This document shows, piece after piece, positions 7,451 to 17,186 of a stretch of DNA of 64,000 nucleotides. Numbering within the stretch: the stretch's first letter is position 1; each line of letters opens with the position of its first letter. The stretch comes from Chitinophaga terrae (ex Kim and Jung 2007) (GTDB taxonomy: Bacteria > Bacteroidota > Bacteroidia > Chitinophagales > Chitinophagaceae): the NCBI RefSeq assembly GCF_900107795.1, contig NZ_FNRL01000001.1, positions 306,544 to 370,543 of the forward strand, written 5' to 3'. Position numbers and translations under genes: made by a program. The notes beneath the pieces were generated by a model. That model saw only the letters and a program-made list of their open reading frames with translations. It searched no databases and was not told where the DNA came from.

Positions 7451-8353
7451 ATGCGAAAAAGTTTCGTACTCGCAGTAGCAGTATCCCTACTTGTTTGTGC
7501 TTGTTCCAAGAAGTCAGATAACGACAACAACCCCGGTCCGGATCCCAATCCCGGCGCCAACAACAACACTGCCGCTTTAAACAGATTATATGCGAACCTG
7601 CAGGGTAAGTGGGGTTTCTCAAACATCATATTGCAGGCGAGGCAGAGCGCTGCAATCAAAGCATCAACTAAATTCAACAGGATGGGCGGACTGCATATAC
7701 AGGCCAGGGCAGCCGACGACAAAACCGGGTATATAGAATTTACCACAGACAGTACTTTCCTGCTGGAAGATGGGGAAGGTAAATATTATACCGGCAAATA
7801 TTCGCTGAAAGACAGTACAACCGCCGAATTAAAAGGCCTGGGCACTTTAACAAAGATCAATTTCTCCCAGAACGCTATCAGCTTTACTTTGAGCTATGGG
7901 GCCAATGGCGCCAAAACCGCAACAGTTGCAGGAACAAAAGCAACTCCCGTAGCAACAGACGATAGAACCAAATCACTTTGCCGGCTCTGGTACCTGACAG
8001 CAGAAGAAAATGGTAAAGACTTTATCGGCGAGGAAACGGAGATCTATGATGAAAACGGAGATCTGATTGAAACATTTATACTGGACAGCCTTACTTACCG
8101 TGCAACCATATACGGTACTTATGTTGTAGAACAATATTCAAAGAAAGTGCTGAAACAGTCCAGTGTTATGAACTGGAAGTGGCATCCAACCAATTCTGAG
8201 CGTTTCCTTTACTGGGACAGCAACTATGACCAGCATGTCGGGGAAGTGCTTATCCGTTCATTTAAAGATAATGTGTTGAAATTATCAGACTATTATGACC
8301 CGGTGGAAAGCCCCGACGAGCATGATGATTTCACATTGAAATCCGTTTACTGA
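7451..8353 (+). CDS. Lipoprotein of unknown function
   Basis: A 300-residue protein with a lipoprotein signal (MRKSFVLAVAVSLLVCAC, then SKKSDN) and a Pro/Asn/Asp-rich linker (NNPGPDPNPGANNN) that spaces the domain from the membrane. Two similar halves follow, each starting with a short Trp-containing motif (LQGKWGFSN near 53; CRLWYLTAEENG near 178), reminiscent of lipocalin-like domains that begin with a G-x-W motif. That assignment is tentative. The gene is single, with a strong terminator right after it. Confidence 0.7.
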   Translation: MRKSFVLAVAVSLLVCACSKKSDNDNNPGPDPNPGANNNTAALNRLYANLQGKWGFSNIILQARQSAAIKASTKFNRMGGLHIQARAADDKTGYIEFTTDSTFLLEDGEGKYYTGKYSLKDSTTAELKGLGTLTKINFSQNAISFTLSYGANGAKTATVAGTKATPVATDDRTKSLCRLWYLTAEENGKDFIGEETEIYDENGDLIETFILDSLTYRATIYGTYVVEQYSKKVLKQSSVMNWKWHPTNSERFLYWDSNYDQHVGEVLIRSFKDNVLKLSDYYDPVESPDEHDDFTLKSVY

Positions 8354-8379
8354 TCATCAATAAATTATTCAATAGACAA

Positions 8380-8423
8380 CGATCAGGAGAGCAGTAAAAA
8401 AACTGCTCTCTTGATCGCTTTTT
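8380..8423 (+). terminator. Rho-independent terminator after the 7451 lipoprotein gene
   Basis: A 16-bp stem (CGATCAGGAGAGCAGT / ACTGCTCTCTTGATCG, one G-T pair) with an A-rich loop is followed by CTTTTT, 27 bp after the stop codon. Confidence 0.9.
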
Positions 8424-8939
8424 CGTATAGCCATTGAAAATTTTCTCCCCTCCTCATAATATATAGTTAGCTGTAAATCAATCCATAACAAACCCATCAC
8501 TGAAGACTTCCCGCAATCACATTACCGTTGTATAAAAACATAATTTTTTTTCTTTACTTTTATTCGCACGAAGTTGCTGTTGTTTAGAATTAACTCGTGG
8601 TTTTTGCTTTGTATTGACTAAATCTAACTGCCTACAGCAGAACTGTATGTATGACCAAAATCGAACCGTAAACTTTAATTTATATAGGTTTTATGCTAAC
8701 TGACTGACTACTGTAGTATGCCGGGCGTAGAATCATTATTTTATTCACAACAAAAAACTAAAACTAAACTAAAACTGAAACAACAAAACTGACAATGCTT
8801 ATAGTTAACTGTATGTAAACCGAAATCTGACATCAATTTTTCACTGTTTAACTCAATGGATTGATCGCTGAACCGCGTCTGCAAGACGTTTGGGAGCAGC
8901 GAACGGACAACTATTTTTTTTAACCAAAATCTCAACTAC
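8424..8939 (+). promoter_or_regulatory. Long non-coding leader/promoter region of the first susC
   Basis: More than 500 bp without a credible gene. It contains a direct repeat of AACTGTATGTA (8641 and 8807) followed in both places by ACC and an AAATC block. It also has an A-rich tandem tract (AAAACTAA units, about 8755-8780), a CTACTGTAG palindrome (about 8709) and a short CGTCT-GCA-AGACG hairpin about 50 bp before the susC start. This suggests a regulated, possibly long 5' untranslated region. No known riboswitch was recognised. Confidence 0.4.
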
Positions 8940-11900
8940 ATGAGGAAATCATTACTCGTGGTGGTCAGCATGTTATTGCTTGTAACTTCCGTGCTGGCAC
9001 AAGCCCATCGAACCGTTACGGGAAAGGTCACAGATGAAAGCGGAACTCCGCTGACCGGCGTAAGTGTTAGCATTCCTAACGGCAAATCAGGAACAGTCAC
9101 TGATGCAAGAGGGGTATTTACTTTATCGGTAGCCGCCGATGTTAAATCATTACGCGTTTCCTTTATAGGATTTGAAGAGAAGAGCATACAGCTCAGCTCC
9201 GACAACCTGGGAACAATACGCCTGGTTCCTGATACCAAATCTATCTCTGAAGTGGTGGTAGTAGGTTATGGAACACAGAAAAGAAAAGATGTAACAGGTA
9301 ATATTGCATCTGTAAAGGGAGCCAGTATCTCTGCACTGCCTGTACAAAGCTTTGAAGCCGGCCTGGGCGGCCGCGCAGCAGGCGTTCAGATCACCGTTCC
9401 AAATGGCGTGGTGAACAACCCTCCTGTATTCCGTATCCGTGGTACCAACTCGCTCTCCTTAAGCGCTTACCCCCTTATCGTAATTGACGGGGTGCCTACC
9501 TTCAGCGGCGATGTCGGATCTACCAACGCTCCACTGAACCCCCTTTCCAGTATCAATCCTGCGGATATCGAATCTATTGATATCGCGAAAGATGCCGCCG
9601 CTACTGCCATCTATGGTAGCCGCGCTGCCAATGGCGTGGTATTCGTTACCACTAAAAAAGGTAAAGCCGGCAAAGCCCGCGTAGGATACGACGGATGGGT
9701 AGGTATCACCAGTCCAAACCGCCTGCCTAAAGTATTGAACAGCAGCCAATACCTGATGATCAAAAACGAAGGTCTTGCAAATGCAGGCGATGCAAGAAGG
9801 TATGTAGCCAACCTGGATGCGAAAGGCGATACCATCAATACCGACTGGATGGACATCGTATATCGCGACAAGTCTATCTCCCAGAGCCACAGCGTTAACG
9901 TAAGCGGCGGAACAGAAACTTCCAGCTATTATCTCTCTGCCGGCTATACGAAACAACAGGGTATCCTGGAACGCAACGACTTCGTTCGTAAAAACTTATT
10001 GCTGAATGTTGACCAGCGCCTGGGAAGGGCTTTCTCTGTTGGTGGTAAAGTATCTTACTCCAACGAAAACAGCCTGATCTCCGGTTCATCCGGTTCACTG
10101 GAAGGCGAGGCCTTTAACTCCGGCGGTCTGGCCAGGCTGGCCTTCTTAACTTCACCGCTGGTAGCGCCTTACAACAACGATGGCAGCTACAACGTAGTGG
10201 ACGGCGGTATCGGCGGCGGAAAAAACACCCTGCCTGTAGGTATTTACAATCCTAAAACCATGCTGGACCTGGATCATTCCAATACGGAAGCGCATCATAT
10301 CCAGGGCAACGTATATGCAGAATTCAAACCTTTCCCATGGTTGGCACTCCGCACCACTTACGGCGCCGACTATGTAATCATGAACAACGACATGTTCCAG
10401 AACGCCCTCACAGGCGACGGATCCTCTCCTAACGGCAGGGCAACCAGCATCCACAGCGACTATAAAAGATGGGTATGGACCAACACCGCACAATTCGACA
10501 AATCGTTCAACCAGCATAACATCAATGTACTGATAGGTAATGAACAGCAACGCGATCAGCGCGAACGTTACGGTTTAAGACGCGATAACCAGGCAGATAC
10601 CTATTTCAACAACACTGAAGGCGGTTTCTTAAGCGATTTCTCTACCGACCTGCTTCGCCGCCAGAACTACCTGTTATCTTCCTTTGCCCGTGCCAACTAT
10701 AACTATAAAGAAAAATATTTCCTGTCTGCCAACGTGCGCCAGGACCAATATTCCGCCTTCGGCGAAAACAATAAGAAAGGTGTTTTCTATGGCTTCTCCG
10801 CTGGCTGGGAGATCGCTAAAGAACAATTCTGGGCAGACAGCAAACTGAGTGAAATATTCAGTTCATTCAAGCTGAGAGCCAGCCACGGTAAAGTAGGTAA
10901 CCTGGCAGGCCTGGGCGACTTTGATGCACTGTCCCTCTATGAACCAAGACCTTACGGCGGTACGTCTGCCCTGTACTATTCACAGGCAGGAAACCCTGAC
11001 CTGGGTTGGGAAGTGAGCAAGAAAACAGATATCGGCATCTCATTCGGCTTCCTGCAAAACAGGATCACCGGTGAACTGGCCTATTACAACAACAACATCA
11101 ACGGTCTTATCCTGAAAGTGCCGCAACCGCCTTCTGCAGGTATCCCATCCAGCACTGTTTCCGCTACAGTCCCTGCGAACATCGGGGAAATGTATAACAG
11201 GGGCGTTGAGTTCAACGTGAACGCTATGGCGATCACCAGGAAAGATTTCACCTGGAACACCGGTTTCAACATCGCTTACAACAAGAACGAAATCACTAAA
11301 CTGGTTGGCGAAGTAAGTTCTATTCCGTTCACCACCAGTACGCTGGAACAAACCAGCGTTAACCAGGTAGGACAACCGGTTGGTATGCTTTACGTTGTAA
11401 GGACCAATGGCATAGATCCTGCAACAGGAAGAAGGATCTTTATCAATGCTGCGGGTGAAGAAGTATATTTCAACATTGCAGCTGCCAACAGGTACCAGTA
11501 TGCCGACGGCAAAGTAGCGCCGGCAGTTGGGGTGAAAGACGCAGTAGCGTACAAGAACACCAATCCTAAATTTGTAGGAGGTTTTGAAAACACCTTCCGT
11601 TACAAAAACTTCGAACTGAACGTATTACTGACCTACCAGACAGGTTTCTATGTTTACTATGGCAGCTATGCCGGTTTAAAAGACAACCGTTACTGGAACA
11701 ACAGCGTAGATGTACTGAACAGGTGGCAGAAAGCAGGCGATCAGACAGATATTCCTAAGATCGTGTACGGCGATAATATTTCCAATGGCTCATCCTTTGC
11801 CATTGCCGCCAATGTGTTCAAAGGCGATTTCGTGAAGTTGAAAACAGTTGGTCTGACCTATATTATCCCTGATGCAGTTGTAAAACCACTTCATATTTCA

Positions 11901-12068
11901 GGCGCTAAAGTATATGTAAGAGGACAAAACCTCGCTATGATCACCAAGTATCCGGGTCCTGACCCTGAGGTTTCTTCCAATGGCAACAACGCATCCGGCC
12001 AGGGTATTGACCGTAACACCCTTGGTAATGGCCGTACTGTGACCTTAGGATTAAATGTTAATTTCTAA
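8940..12068 (+). CDS. SusC/RagA-type TonB-linked outer membrane transporter
   Basis: A 1042-residue outer-membrane importer for oligosaccharides or peptides, energised by TonB. A signal peptide (1-20) is followed by a carboxypeptidase-regulatory-like domain (TVTGKVTDESGTPLTGVSV, about 24-98), the SusC linker motif EVVVVGYGTQKRKDVTG (104-120), the plug with DAAATAIYGSRAANGV, and a 22-strand barrel ending in LGLNVNF. Length is normal for the family. The cognate susD follows 8 bp downstream. No enzyme gene is attached on this strand, so the substrate cannot be inferred. Confidence 0.95.
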   Translation: MRKSLLVVVSMLLLVTSVLAQAHRTVTGKVTDESGTPLTGVSVSIPNGKSGTVTDARGVFTLSVAADVKSLRVSFIGFEEKSIQLSSDNLGTIRLVPDTKSISEVVVVGYGTQKRKDVTGNIASVKGASISALPVQSFEAGLGGRAAGVQITVPNGVVNNPPVFRIRGTNSLSLSAYPLIVIDGVPTFSGDVGSTNAPLNPLSSINPADIESIDIAKDAAATAIYGSRAANGVVFVTTKKGKAGKARVGYDGWVGITSPNRLPKVLNSSQYLMIKNEGLANAGDARRYVANLDAKGDTINTDWMDIVYRDKSISQSHSVNVSGGTETSSYYLSAGYTKQQGILERNDFVRKNLLLNVDQRLGRAFSVGGKVSYSNENSLISGSSGSLEGEAFNSGGLARLAFLTSPLVAPYNNDGSYNVVDGGIGGGKNTLPVGIYNPKTMLDLDHSNTEAHHIQGNVYAEFKPFPWLALRTTYGADYVIMNNDMFQNALTGDGSSPNGRATSIHSDYKRWVWTNTAQFDKSFNQHNINVLIGNEQQRDQRERYGLRRDNQADTYFNNTEGGFLSDFSTDLLRRQNYLLSSFARANYNYKEKYFLSANVRQDQYSAFGENNKKGVFYGFSAGWEIAKEQFWADSKLSEIFSSFKLRASHGKVGNLAGLGDFDALSLYEPRPYGGTSALYYSQAGNPDLGWEVSKKTDIGISFGFLQNRITGELAYYNNNINGLILKVPQPPSAGIPSSTVSATVPANIGEMYNRGVEFNVNAMAITRKDFTWNTGFNIAYNKNEITKLVGEVSSIPFTTSTLEQTSVNQVGQPVGMLYVVRTNGIDPATGRRIFINAAGEEVYFNIAAANRYQYADGKVAPAVGVKDAVAYKNTNPKFVGGFENTFRYKNFELNVLLTYQTGFYVYYGSYAGLKDNRYWNNSVDVLNRWQKAGDQTDIPKIVYGDNISNGSSFAIAANVFKGDFVKLKTVGLTYIIPDAVVKPLHISGAKVYVRGQNLAMITKYPGPDPEVSSNGNNASGQGIDRNTLGNGRTVTLGLNVNF

Positions 12069-12076
12069 ACTGACTG

Positions 12077-13516
12077 ATGATGAAAAAAGTAAAATATATA
12101 TTGCCGCTGCTTGCAGGTTTAGCCATGGGATGCCAGAAAGACCTGCTGGATAATGTGCCAACAACGAACATCCCCGACACGAAAGCTTTCGATACGAAAG
12201 AGCGCGTGGAGAGCCAGGTAAATGGCATGTATACGGTGCTAAAGAATGGTAAATTCCTGGGAGGTAAAGTAGTTATAGCGAACGAGATCCGGGGTGAGGA
12301 CTATGTAAATGAAAAGGCTAACAACGTTACCCTGAACGCCTCCTGGAGAATGGTTACCACTGGCGAAGCGCAGGAAGTAAAGGAGATATGGTCTCAAGGT
12401 TACATGACCATCAACAGCGTAAACGTGTTCCTGGCTGGTATGGCTGCAAAAGGCAGCAGCGTTACCGGTAAAGAATTGTCGGATAACTTTATAGGCGAAG
12501 CGAAGTTCATCAGGGGATTAAGTTATTTTCACCTGCTGCAACTGTTTGCCCGCCCGTATGTTGATGGCGCAGGCAGCAAGCTGGGACTCATTCTCTATAC
12601 TGAACCGCATACCAAGTTAGGCAATTACAGCAAGGCCAGAAGCACCGTGGCAGAAACATACGCCCAGATCATCCGCGACCTCGACTCTGCTGAAACAATG
12701 CTCCCTAAAGCCGCCGACCAGGTAACAAGAGCTAACTCTTACGCTGCCATCGCGCTGAAAACAAGAGTTTACCTCTATACCGGCCAATACGACAAGGTGC
12801 TCACAGAAGCAAATAAAATTGTTCCTGCCGCCCCGCCGTTCGAGTCGACTGTTGGCTACAAACTGGAGCCTAATATCAAAAATGTGTTCGTAGGAAACTA
12901 TACAGGCGCTGAGGCTATCTTCTCGCTTCCTAATACAGAAGCGGTAAACGATTACCCTGGCACCCAAACGCAGCTGGCATATTACTTCAATCCAACCGCC
13001 CTGGGAGGAAACGGAGAGTATTCACTGCACCCATCCGGTATTATTTCAGACGCTTCCTGGAAAGCAGCTGATGCAAGAAGGAAGTTTGTAGTTACCGCTG
13101 GCAATAAAAGCTGGATGAACAAGTATACTAAAGGAAGTCCGTACACCGACTATGTGCCTGTTATCAGGTATGCCGAAGTGCTGCTGAACCTGGCCGAAGC
13201 AACAGTACGTGTAACCAATACCGTAGATGCAAGAGCTATAGCCCTGCTGAACGCCGTACATGGCCGTTCAGATGCAACCACTGTTTTTACGGTTGCCGAT
13301 TTTGCTACGCCACAGGCCCTGATCAACACCATCCTGAAAGAAAAACATATTGAATTGTTAGGAGAAGGATTCAGATCTATGGAAACAACCCGGTTAAATG
13401 CTACTTTCCCTTCAAAGAGTTCAACAGTAGCGGAAGTAACACCGGCAATGTCGTCTTACATCTGGCCAATTTCGTCTGACGAATTAGTATATAATAAACT
13501 GTGTAAAGACAACTGA
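12077..13516 (+). CDS. SusD/RagB-type surface lipoprotein
   Basis: A 479-residue substrate-binding lipoprotein that caps the SusC barrel encoded just upstream. The lipoprotein signal is LAGLAMGC followed by QKDLLDNVPTT. Family marks are the YTVLKNGKF region near 50, GEAKFIRGLSYFHLLQLFARPY near 140, the RYAEVLLNLAEA helix near 365 and a C-terminal KEKHIELLGEGFRSMETTR segment. An ATG three bases in (12080) is an equally good start. A terminator at 13576 ends the two-gene operon. Confidence 0.95.
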   Translation: MMKKVKYILPLLAGLAMGCQKDLLDNVPTTNIPDTKAFDTKERVESQVNGMYTVLKNGKFLGGKVVIANEIRGEDYVNEKANNVTLNASWRMVTTGEAQEVKEIWSQGYMTINSVNVFLAGMAAKGSSVTGKELSDNFIGEAKFIRGLSYFHLLQLFARPYVDGAGSKLGLILYTEPHTKLGNYSKARSTVAETYAQIIRDLDSAETMLPKAADQVTRANSYAAIALKTRVYLYTGQYDKVLTEANKIVPAAPPFESTVGYKLEPNIKNVFVGNYTGAEAIFSLPNTEAVNDYPGTQTQLAYYFNPTALGGNGEYSLHPSGIISDASWKAADARRKFVVTAGNKSWMNKYTKGSPYTDYVPVIRYAEVLLNLAEATVRVTNTVDARAIALLNAVHGRSDATTVFTVADFATPQALINTILKEKHIELLGEGFRSMETTRLNATFPSKSSTVAEVTPAMSSYIWPISSDELVYNKLCKDN

Positions 13517-13575
13517 TAAACGACTTATATCAGGCGTCTGTTTTCCAGCATACCGCCTTTTCATAAGCAAAACAA

Positions 13576-13611
13576 AGGGCTGTCCGTTCTACCGGGCAGC
13601 CCTGTTTTTTT
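13576..13611 (+). terminator. Rho-independent terminator between convergent susD and GH30 genes
   Basis: The stem AGGGCTG-TCCG / CGGG-CAGCCCT is followed by GTTTTTTT. It ends the plus-strand susCD transcript and lies 12 bp from the stop codon of the convergent GH30 gene. Confidence 0.9.
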
Positions 13612-13622
13612 ATATCACCATC

Positions 13623-15491
13623 TTATTCTCCGGCCAGTGTAATAAAAGCGCAGGATTCCAGGTCCAGGCTGGCTACCCCGTTATGTACGGGAATTGTTTT
13701 CTTTGTTTTCATTGCCTGCTGCTGGCTGGTAACCGTTACGCCCAACTCTTTAACATAGGCAGGCAATCCGTTTAACACTGCTTTCCTTGCAGCGCCATTA
13801 TTCACCAGGTGTATCATCAACTGCTTTTTCTCTTTATTTCCTAATGCCGCGATTGAAACATCCTGCCTGCTGCTGGCTGCCTGCAAGGCTTGTAAACCAG
13901 CCGGCGTTGCAGCCAGCTGTTTGAGGTTCCAGAATCTTTGGGTTGGCTGCAAAGGCCGCTGATCGCCAAAGATGCCGCCGCCTGCCAGCGGCGAGTAATC
14001 TGCCGTTAACTGCCATTGCAGGATAGAGGCAGGCTGGCAGATGTTTAACAAACGGACATAGAGATTGATCTCTTCCAGTGCATATACTGGCTCCTCGAAA
14101 ATAGCCGGGTATCCCCAGGCCTGGGCATCTATACTTCCCTCTCCTACTATCAGCGGCTTGCCTGTCTTCTGCGCCGCTCCGGCCCATTTCTCCAGCGTGC
14201 TTTTTTCCCATCCTCTCCAGGAGTGGAACGATACCGCGCCGATATAGGGATAGGTAGCTGGATCATTTAATGCTACATCCAGGAAAGACCAGGTGGTGGC
14301 GTCTGAATTGTCGCCCAATAATAATTTGGTCTTTAATCCCCGCTGCTGCAGGCAGGCGCCCAGGCCTTTGATCAATGCTGCATGTTCTTCGGGCGTTTGA
14401 CGGATATTAATACCCAGGTCTGACTCGTTAAAAGAAAAATATCCTGCTTCCACGCCATAAATGGTTTGCAGGCAGCTGATGTAGTCGGCAATAGATCTAT
14501 AGATCTCGTTGGTATGCGCGGCGTTCAGCGGGTTGCCCCAGACGCCGTCTGGTCCTGGCTGAAATTTAGGTTCGCCTACCACCGCCCAGGCAGGAGCCGA
14601 CCAGGCCGAAAGTATTACCGGCATTCCTTTTTTATACAGCCGTTGCGCCATTTCCATAGCCGCTTTAACTGCAGGGTGCAAACGCCCGGCTTTTGCAGAA
14701 TCCAGCGGTTGGTCAGTTATATTTCGCTGCCAGAACCTCCAGGGCATCTCCACCCTTCCCCAGGCTACCCTCATATTCTCCAGGCAATAATCTATCACCT
14801 GCGGATCAGTTGCCGGGTTCTGCAAACGGAAGTTGCCCCCGAAACCATCGAACACGCGGCCAGCTGCCGCCGCATTCACTGTAAGCGCCACCGGGCTCTT
14901 GTCTGCCTTCCCGTTTACTGTAAAAGTAAATTGCAGGCTGGCCGTATCTCCCTTTTCGAAATTGCCCGTGTGAACGGGCACCAGTAACTCATTGCCATAA
15001 GGTTTCAGCGTCAACGGCGTACTGAATTCCAGCTTCACCACCTGGTTACCGGATTTGAAGCCAAGGTCCCTGACTGGTTCATTCACCGCGGCAACTGTTT
15101 TGCCGTTAACGCTCAACTGCGCATTGCCGGGTACTTTAACAGCGAGATAAAGGCCTTGCGCCGTTTGCGCTTCTTTAGCAACGGCAAATACGTTTAAGGC
15201 AGCCGTATTTGTTGTACTGGCAATTAACCGCTCTTTAAGGTCTATATGCTGCAAGGCAGTGGCGACCACCTGTTCGTTCCCTGTACGTTTGTAAACAGGG
15301 CGTTGCAGCTCTTTCCCGGTGGCGGTCATATGCTGGTTATTGTCCAGCAAAATCAGCCTGGTTTCGAAAGGGAATAGTTGTCCTTCTATCCTGACCCCGG
15401 TAACATTACCCCAGGGCGCTATTTCAGCCTGTGAGAAAGCCGCATGGCTACTCATCATTCCTAATGCTATCAGCCATAGCCTACATTTCAT
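13623..15491 (-). CDS. GH30-like secreted glycoside hydrolase
   Basis: A 622-residue secreted protein from the chosen start; the open frame extends 24 codons further upstream without a signal peptide, whereas MKCRLWLIALGMMSSHAAFSQ is a good one. An N-terminal beta-rich region (about 22-205) is followed by a (beta/alpha)8 domain beginning at FDGFGGNFRL. E356 in YFSFNESDLG is the likely acid/base and E451 in PLIVGEGS the likely nucleophile, the clan GH-A arrangement of GH30. A small C-terminal beta domain follows. The fold and the FDGFGG opening suit GH30; the substrate (xylan, beta-glucan or other) is not fixed by sequence. It ends the susC-susD-hydrolase run controlled by the hybrid sensor. 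Confidence 0.75.
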   Translation of the reverse strand: MKCRLWLIALGMMSSHAAFSQAEIAPWGNVTGVRIEGQLFPFETRLILLDNNQHMTATGKELQRPVYKRTGNEQVVATALQHIDLKERLIASTTNTAALNVFAVAKEAQTAQGLYLAVKVPGNAQLSVNGKTVAAVNEPVRDLGFKSGNQVVKLEFSTPLTLKPYGNELLVPVHTGNFEKGDTASLQFTFTVNGKADKSPVALTVNAAAAGRVFDGFGGNFRLQNPATDPQVIDYCLENMRVAWGRVEMPWRFWQRNITDQPLDSAKAGRLHPAVKAAMEMAQRLYKKGMPVILSAWSAPAWAVVGEPKFQPGPDGVWGNPLNAAHTNEIYRSIADYISCLQTIYGVEAGYFSFNESDLGINIRQTPEEHAALIKGLGACLQQRGLKTKLLLGDNSDATTWSFLDVALNDPATYPYIGAVSFHSWRGWEKSTLEKWAGAAQKTGKPLIVGEGSIDAQAWGYPAIFEEPVYALEEINLYVRLLNICQPASILQWQLTADYSPLAGGGIFGDQRPLQPTQRFWNLKQLAATPAGLQALQAASSRQDVSIAALGNKEKKQLMIHLVNNGAARKAVLNGLPAYVKELGVTVTSQQQAMKTKKTIPVHNGVASLDLESCAFITLAGE

Positions 15492-15638
15492 AACGTTATA
15501 TTTATAGTTGGATAAGAAAATACCGGTACCATGAAAATACAAACAGGGTGGGTCTATACCCACCCCTTTTTTTCTACTTAACGATCATCAGATTTCACTG
15601 ATTTACTATTGCTATAATTGTACATGTGCGTTAACCGA

Positions 15639-17168
15639 TTAATATCCCGGGTTCTGCGTCAGCTGCTGGTTCAGTCCTATCTGGATCTGCGGAATAGGCA
15701 TCAGGTCTTTCCCTGCGGGAACCGTGATACCGTATTTTTCCTTCACAAACCTCAAATGCTCCCCTGATCTTCTCAGCATATACCAGAGCGACATTTCTCC
15801 TGCCAGTTCGTGCCGGTATTCGTCCAGCAGGCTGTTCATCACATTGGTTCCGCTAACAGGCCCCAGGCCGGCCCTGTGCCTGATCTGGTTATTGATGATA
15901 TCTATTGCCTCGCCGTCATTACCGCTTTTATGCAGCGCTTCCGCCAGGCTCAAAAGTACCTGTCCGTAACGCATCATGATCACATTCTGGCCACTGAAAA
16001 TGTAAATATCGCCGGTGTTTCCTGTTACATTCGGATCTCTCCAGGTTTTCACTCCATAATAGCCAGACCTGGCCTTATCCGAACCTTTCCATGGATTGGC
16101 TTTGGTACCGCAGGTATTGATACCGCCGAAATTGGAGATCACTCTCGGGTATTTGGAAATCTGGCATTTAGGGTCCGGATGCGTATCGCCAGGCCCTATA
16201 ACGGTAGCGGCTTTACGCTGATCGCCGGGTTCGAAAGAGTTATACAGGTCGGCGGTTGCGTATGCGTAGCCAAACTGCGTGATCTCTTCCGGCATACCAA
16301 AGGAAGCCAGCCAGTGATTATTGTTGGTGTGGTTCCACGACATATCAGCGCCTGCAATGAACTGTACTTCGAAGATGGATTCTTTCCCGTTCTGATTATT
16401 GAAATCATGTATATCGATGAACTTCGGCTCCAGTTGGAAATGCCCCTGCAGTTGTTTATAACTTTGAACGGCGTCTGAATATTTTTTCAGCCACATCTGC
16501 GCGTCGCCGAGGTAGGCCAGCGCTGCGCCTTTGTTGGCCCGGCCCAGGTCGGCCGGCGCCAGGTCTTCTTTCCACGGAAGCAGATCAGCCGCTTTCTTCA
16601 TATCTTCTGCAACTGCTGCAAACACCTCGTCCTGCGTATTGCGGGGATGCCGGCCATCGTCTGTTACCGTTTTCAGTTCCAGCGGTACGCCCCCGAAATT
16701 GGAAGCCAGGTAATAGTATAAAACACCCCTGAGGAAATAGGCTTCACCGGTTAAACGCTTAGCCAGGTCTTCATTGATAATGTTGGCGCTCCTCATTTTC
16801 TCAATGATCGGGAAAGCGGAATTAGCCCTGGCAATACCCTGGTAGGCACGGGTCCAGAACGTGTTCAATGCGCCGAAATCTGTTGGTACTTCGTATGTTT
16901 TAAAGAAAACATCCGCTCCGTAGTTCTGGAAATCCTGGGTTAAAAAATTGGCCTGGTACCATAACGCTTTCAGCATAAAGTCTACATCGTGGAAAGTATT
17001 GTAGATGCCTGTTACCAATGCAATTCCATCTTCCGGTTTTTTGAACAACGCATCTTCCGTGATACCGGAAGTATTTTTCTGTTCAAGGAAACTTTTGGAA
17101 CAGCTTTGCGGGAAAACCAGTGAAGCAAAGCAGATGGCTGATATATATATGAATTTCTTATTTCTCAT
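15639..17168 (-). CDS. SusD/RagB-type surface lipoprotein of the GH30 locus
   Basis: A 509-residue SusD homologue. The N-terminus (MRNKKFIYISAICFASLVFPQSC) leads to C23 as the lipidation site, with an unusual QS at -2/-1. Typical blocks are YNTFHDVDFM near 55, GEAYFLRGVLYYYLASNFGGVPL near 140, MRYGQVLLSLAEALHKSG near 400 and the C-terminal PIPQIQIGLNQQLTQNPGY, ending in NPGY as is frequent in this family. It lies 18 bp downstream of its susC and about 150 bp before the GH30-like gene, so it belongs to the same transcript. Confidence 0.95.
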   Translation of the reverse strand: MRNKKFIYISAICFASLVFPQSCSKSFLEQKNTSGITEDALFKKPEDGIALVTGIYNTFHDVDFMLKALWYQANFLTQDFQNYGADVFFKTYEVPTDFGALNTFWTRAYQGIARANSAFPIIEKMRSANIINEDLAKRLTGEAYFLRGVLYYYLASNFGGVPLELKTVTDDGRHPRNTQDEVFAAVAEDMKKAADLLPWKEDLAPADLGRANKGAALAYLGDAQMWLKKYSDAVQSYKQLQGHFQLEPKFIDIHDFNNQNGKESIFEVQFIAGADMSWNHTNNNHWLASFGMPEEITQFGYAYATADLYNSFEPGDQRKAATVIGPGDTHPDPKCQISKYPRVISNFGGINTCGTKANPWKGSDKARSGYYGVKTWRDPNVTGNTGDIYIFSGQNVIMMRYGQVLLSLAEALHKSGNDGEAIDIINNQIRHRAGLGPVSGTNVMNSLLDEYRHELAGEMSLWYMLRRSGEHLRFVKEKYGITVPAGKDLMPIPQIQIGLNQQLTQNPGY

Positions 17169-17186
17169 GTTCCGATTTTTTAAAGA

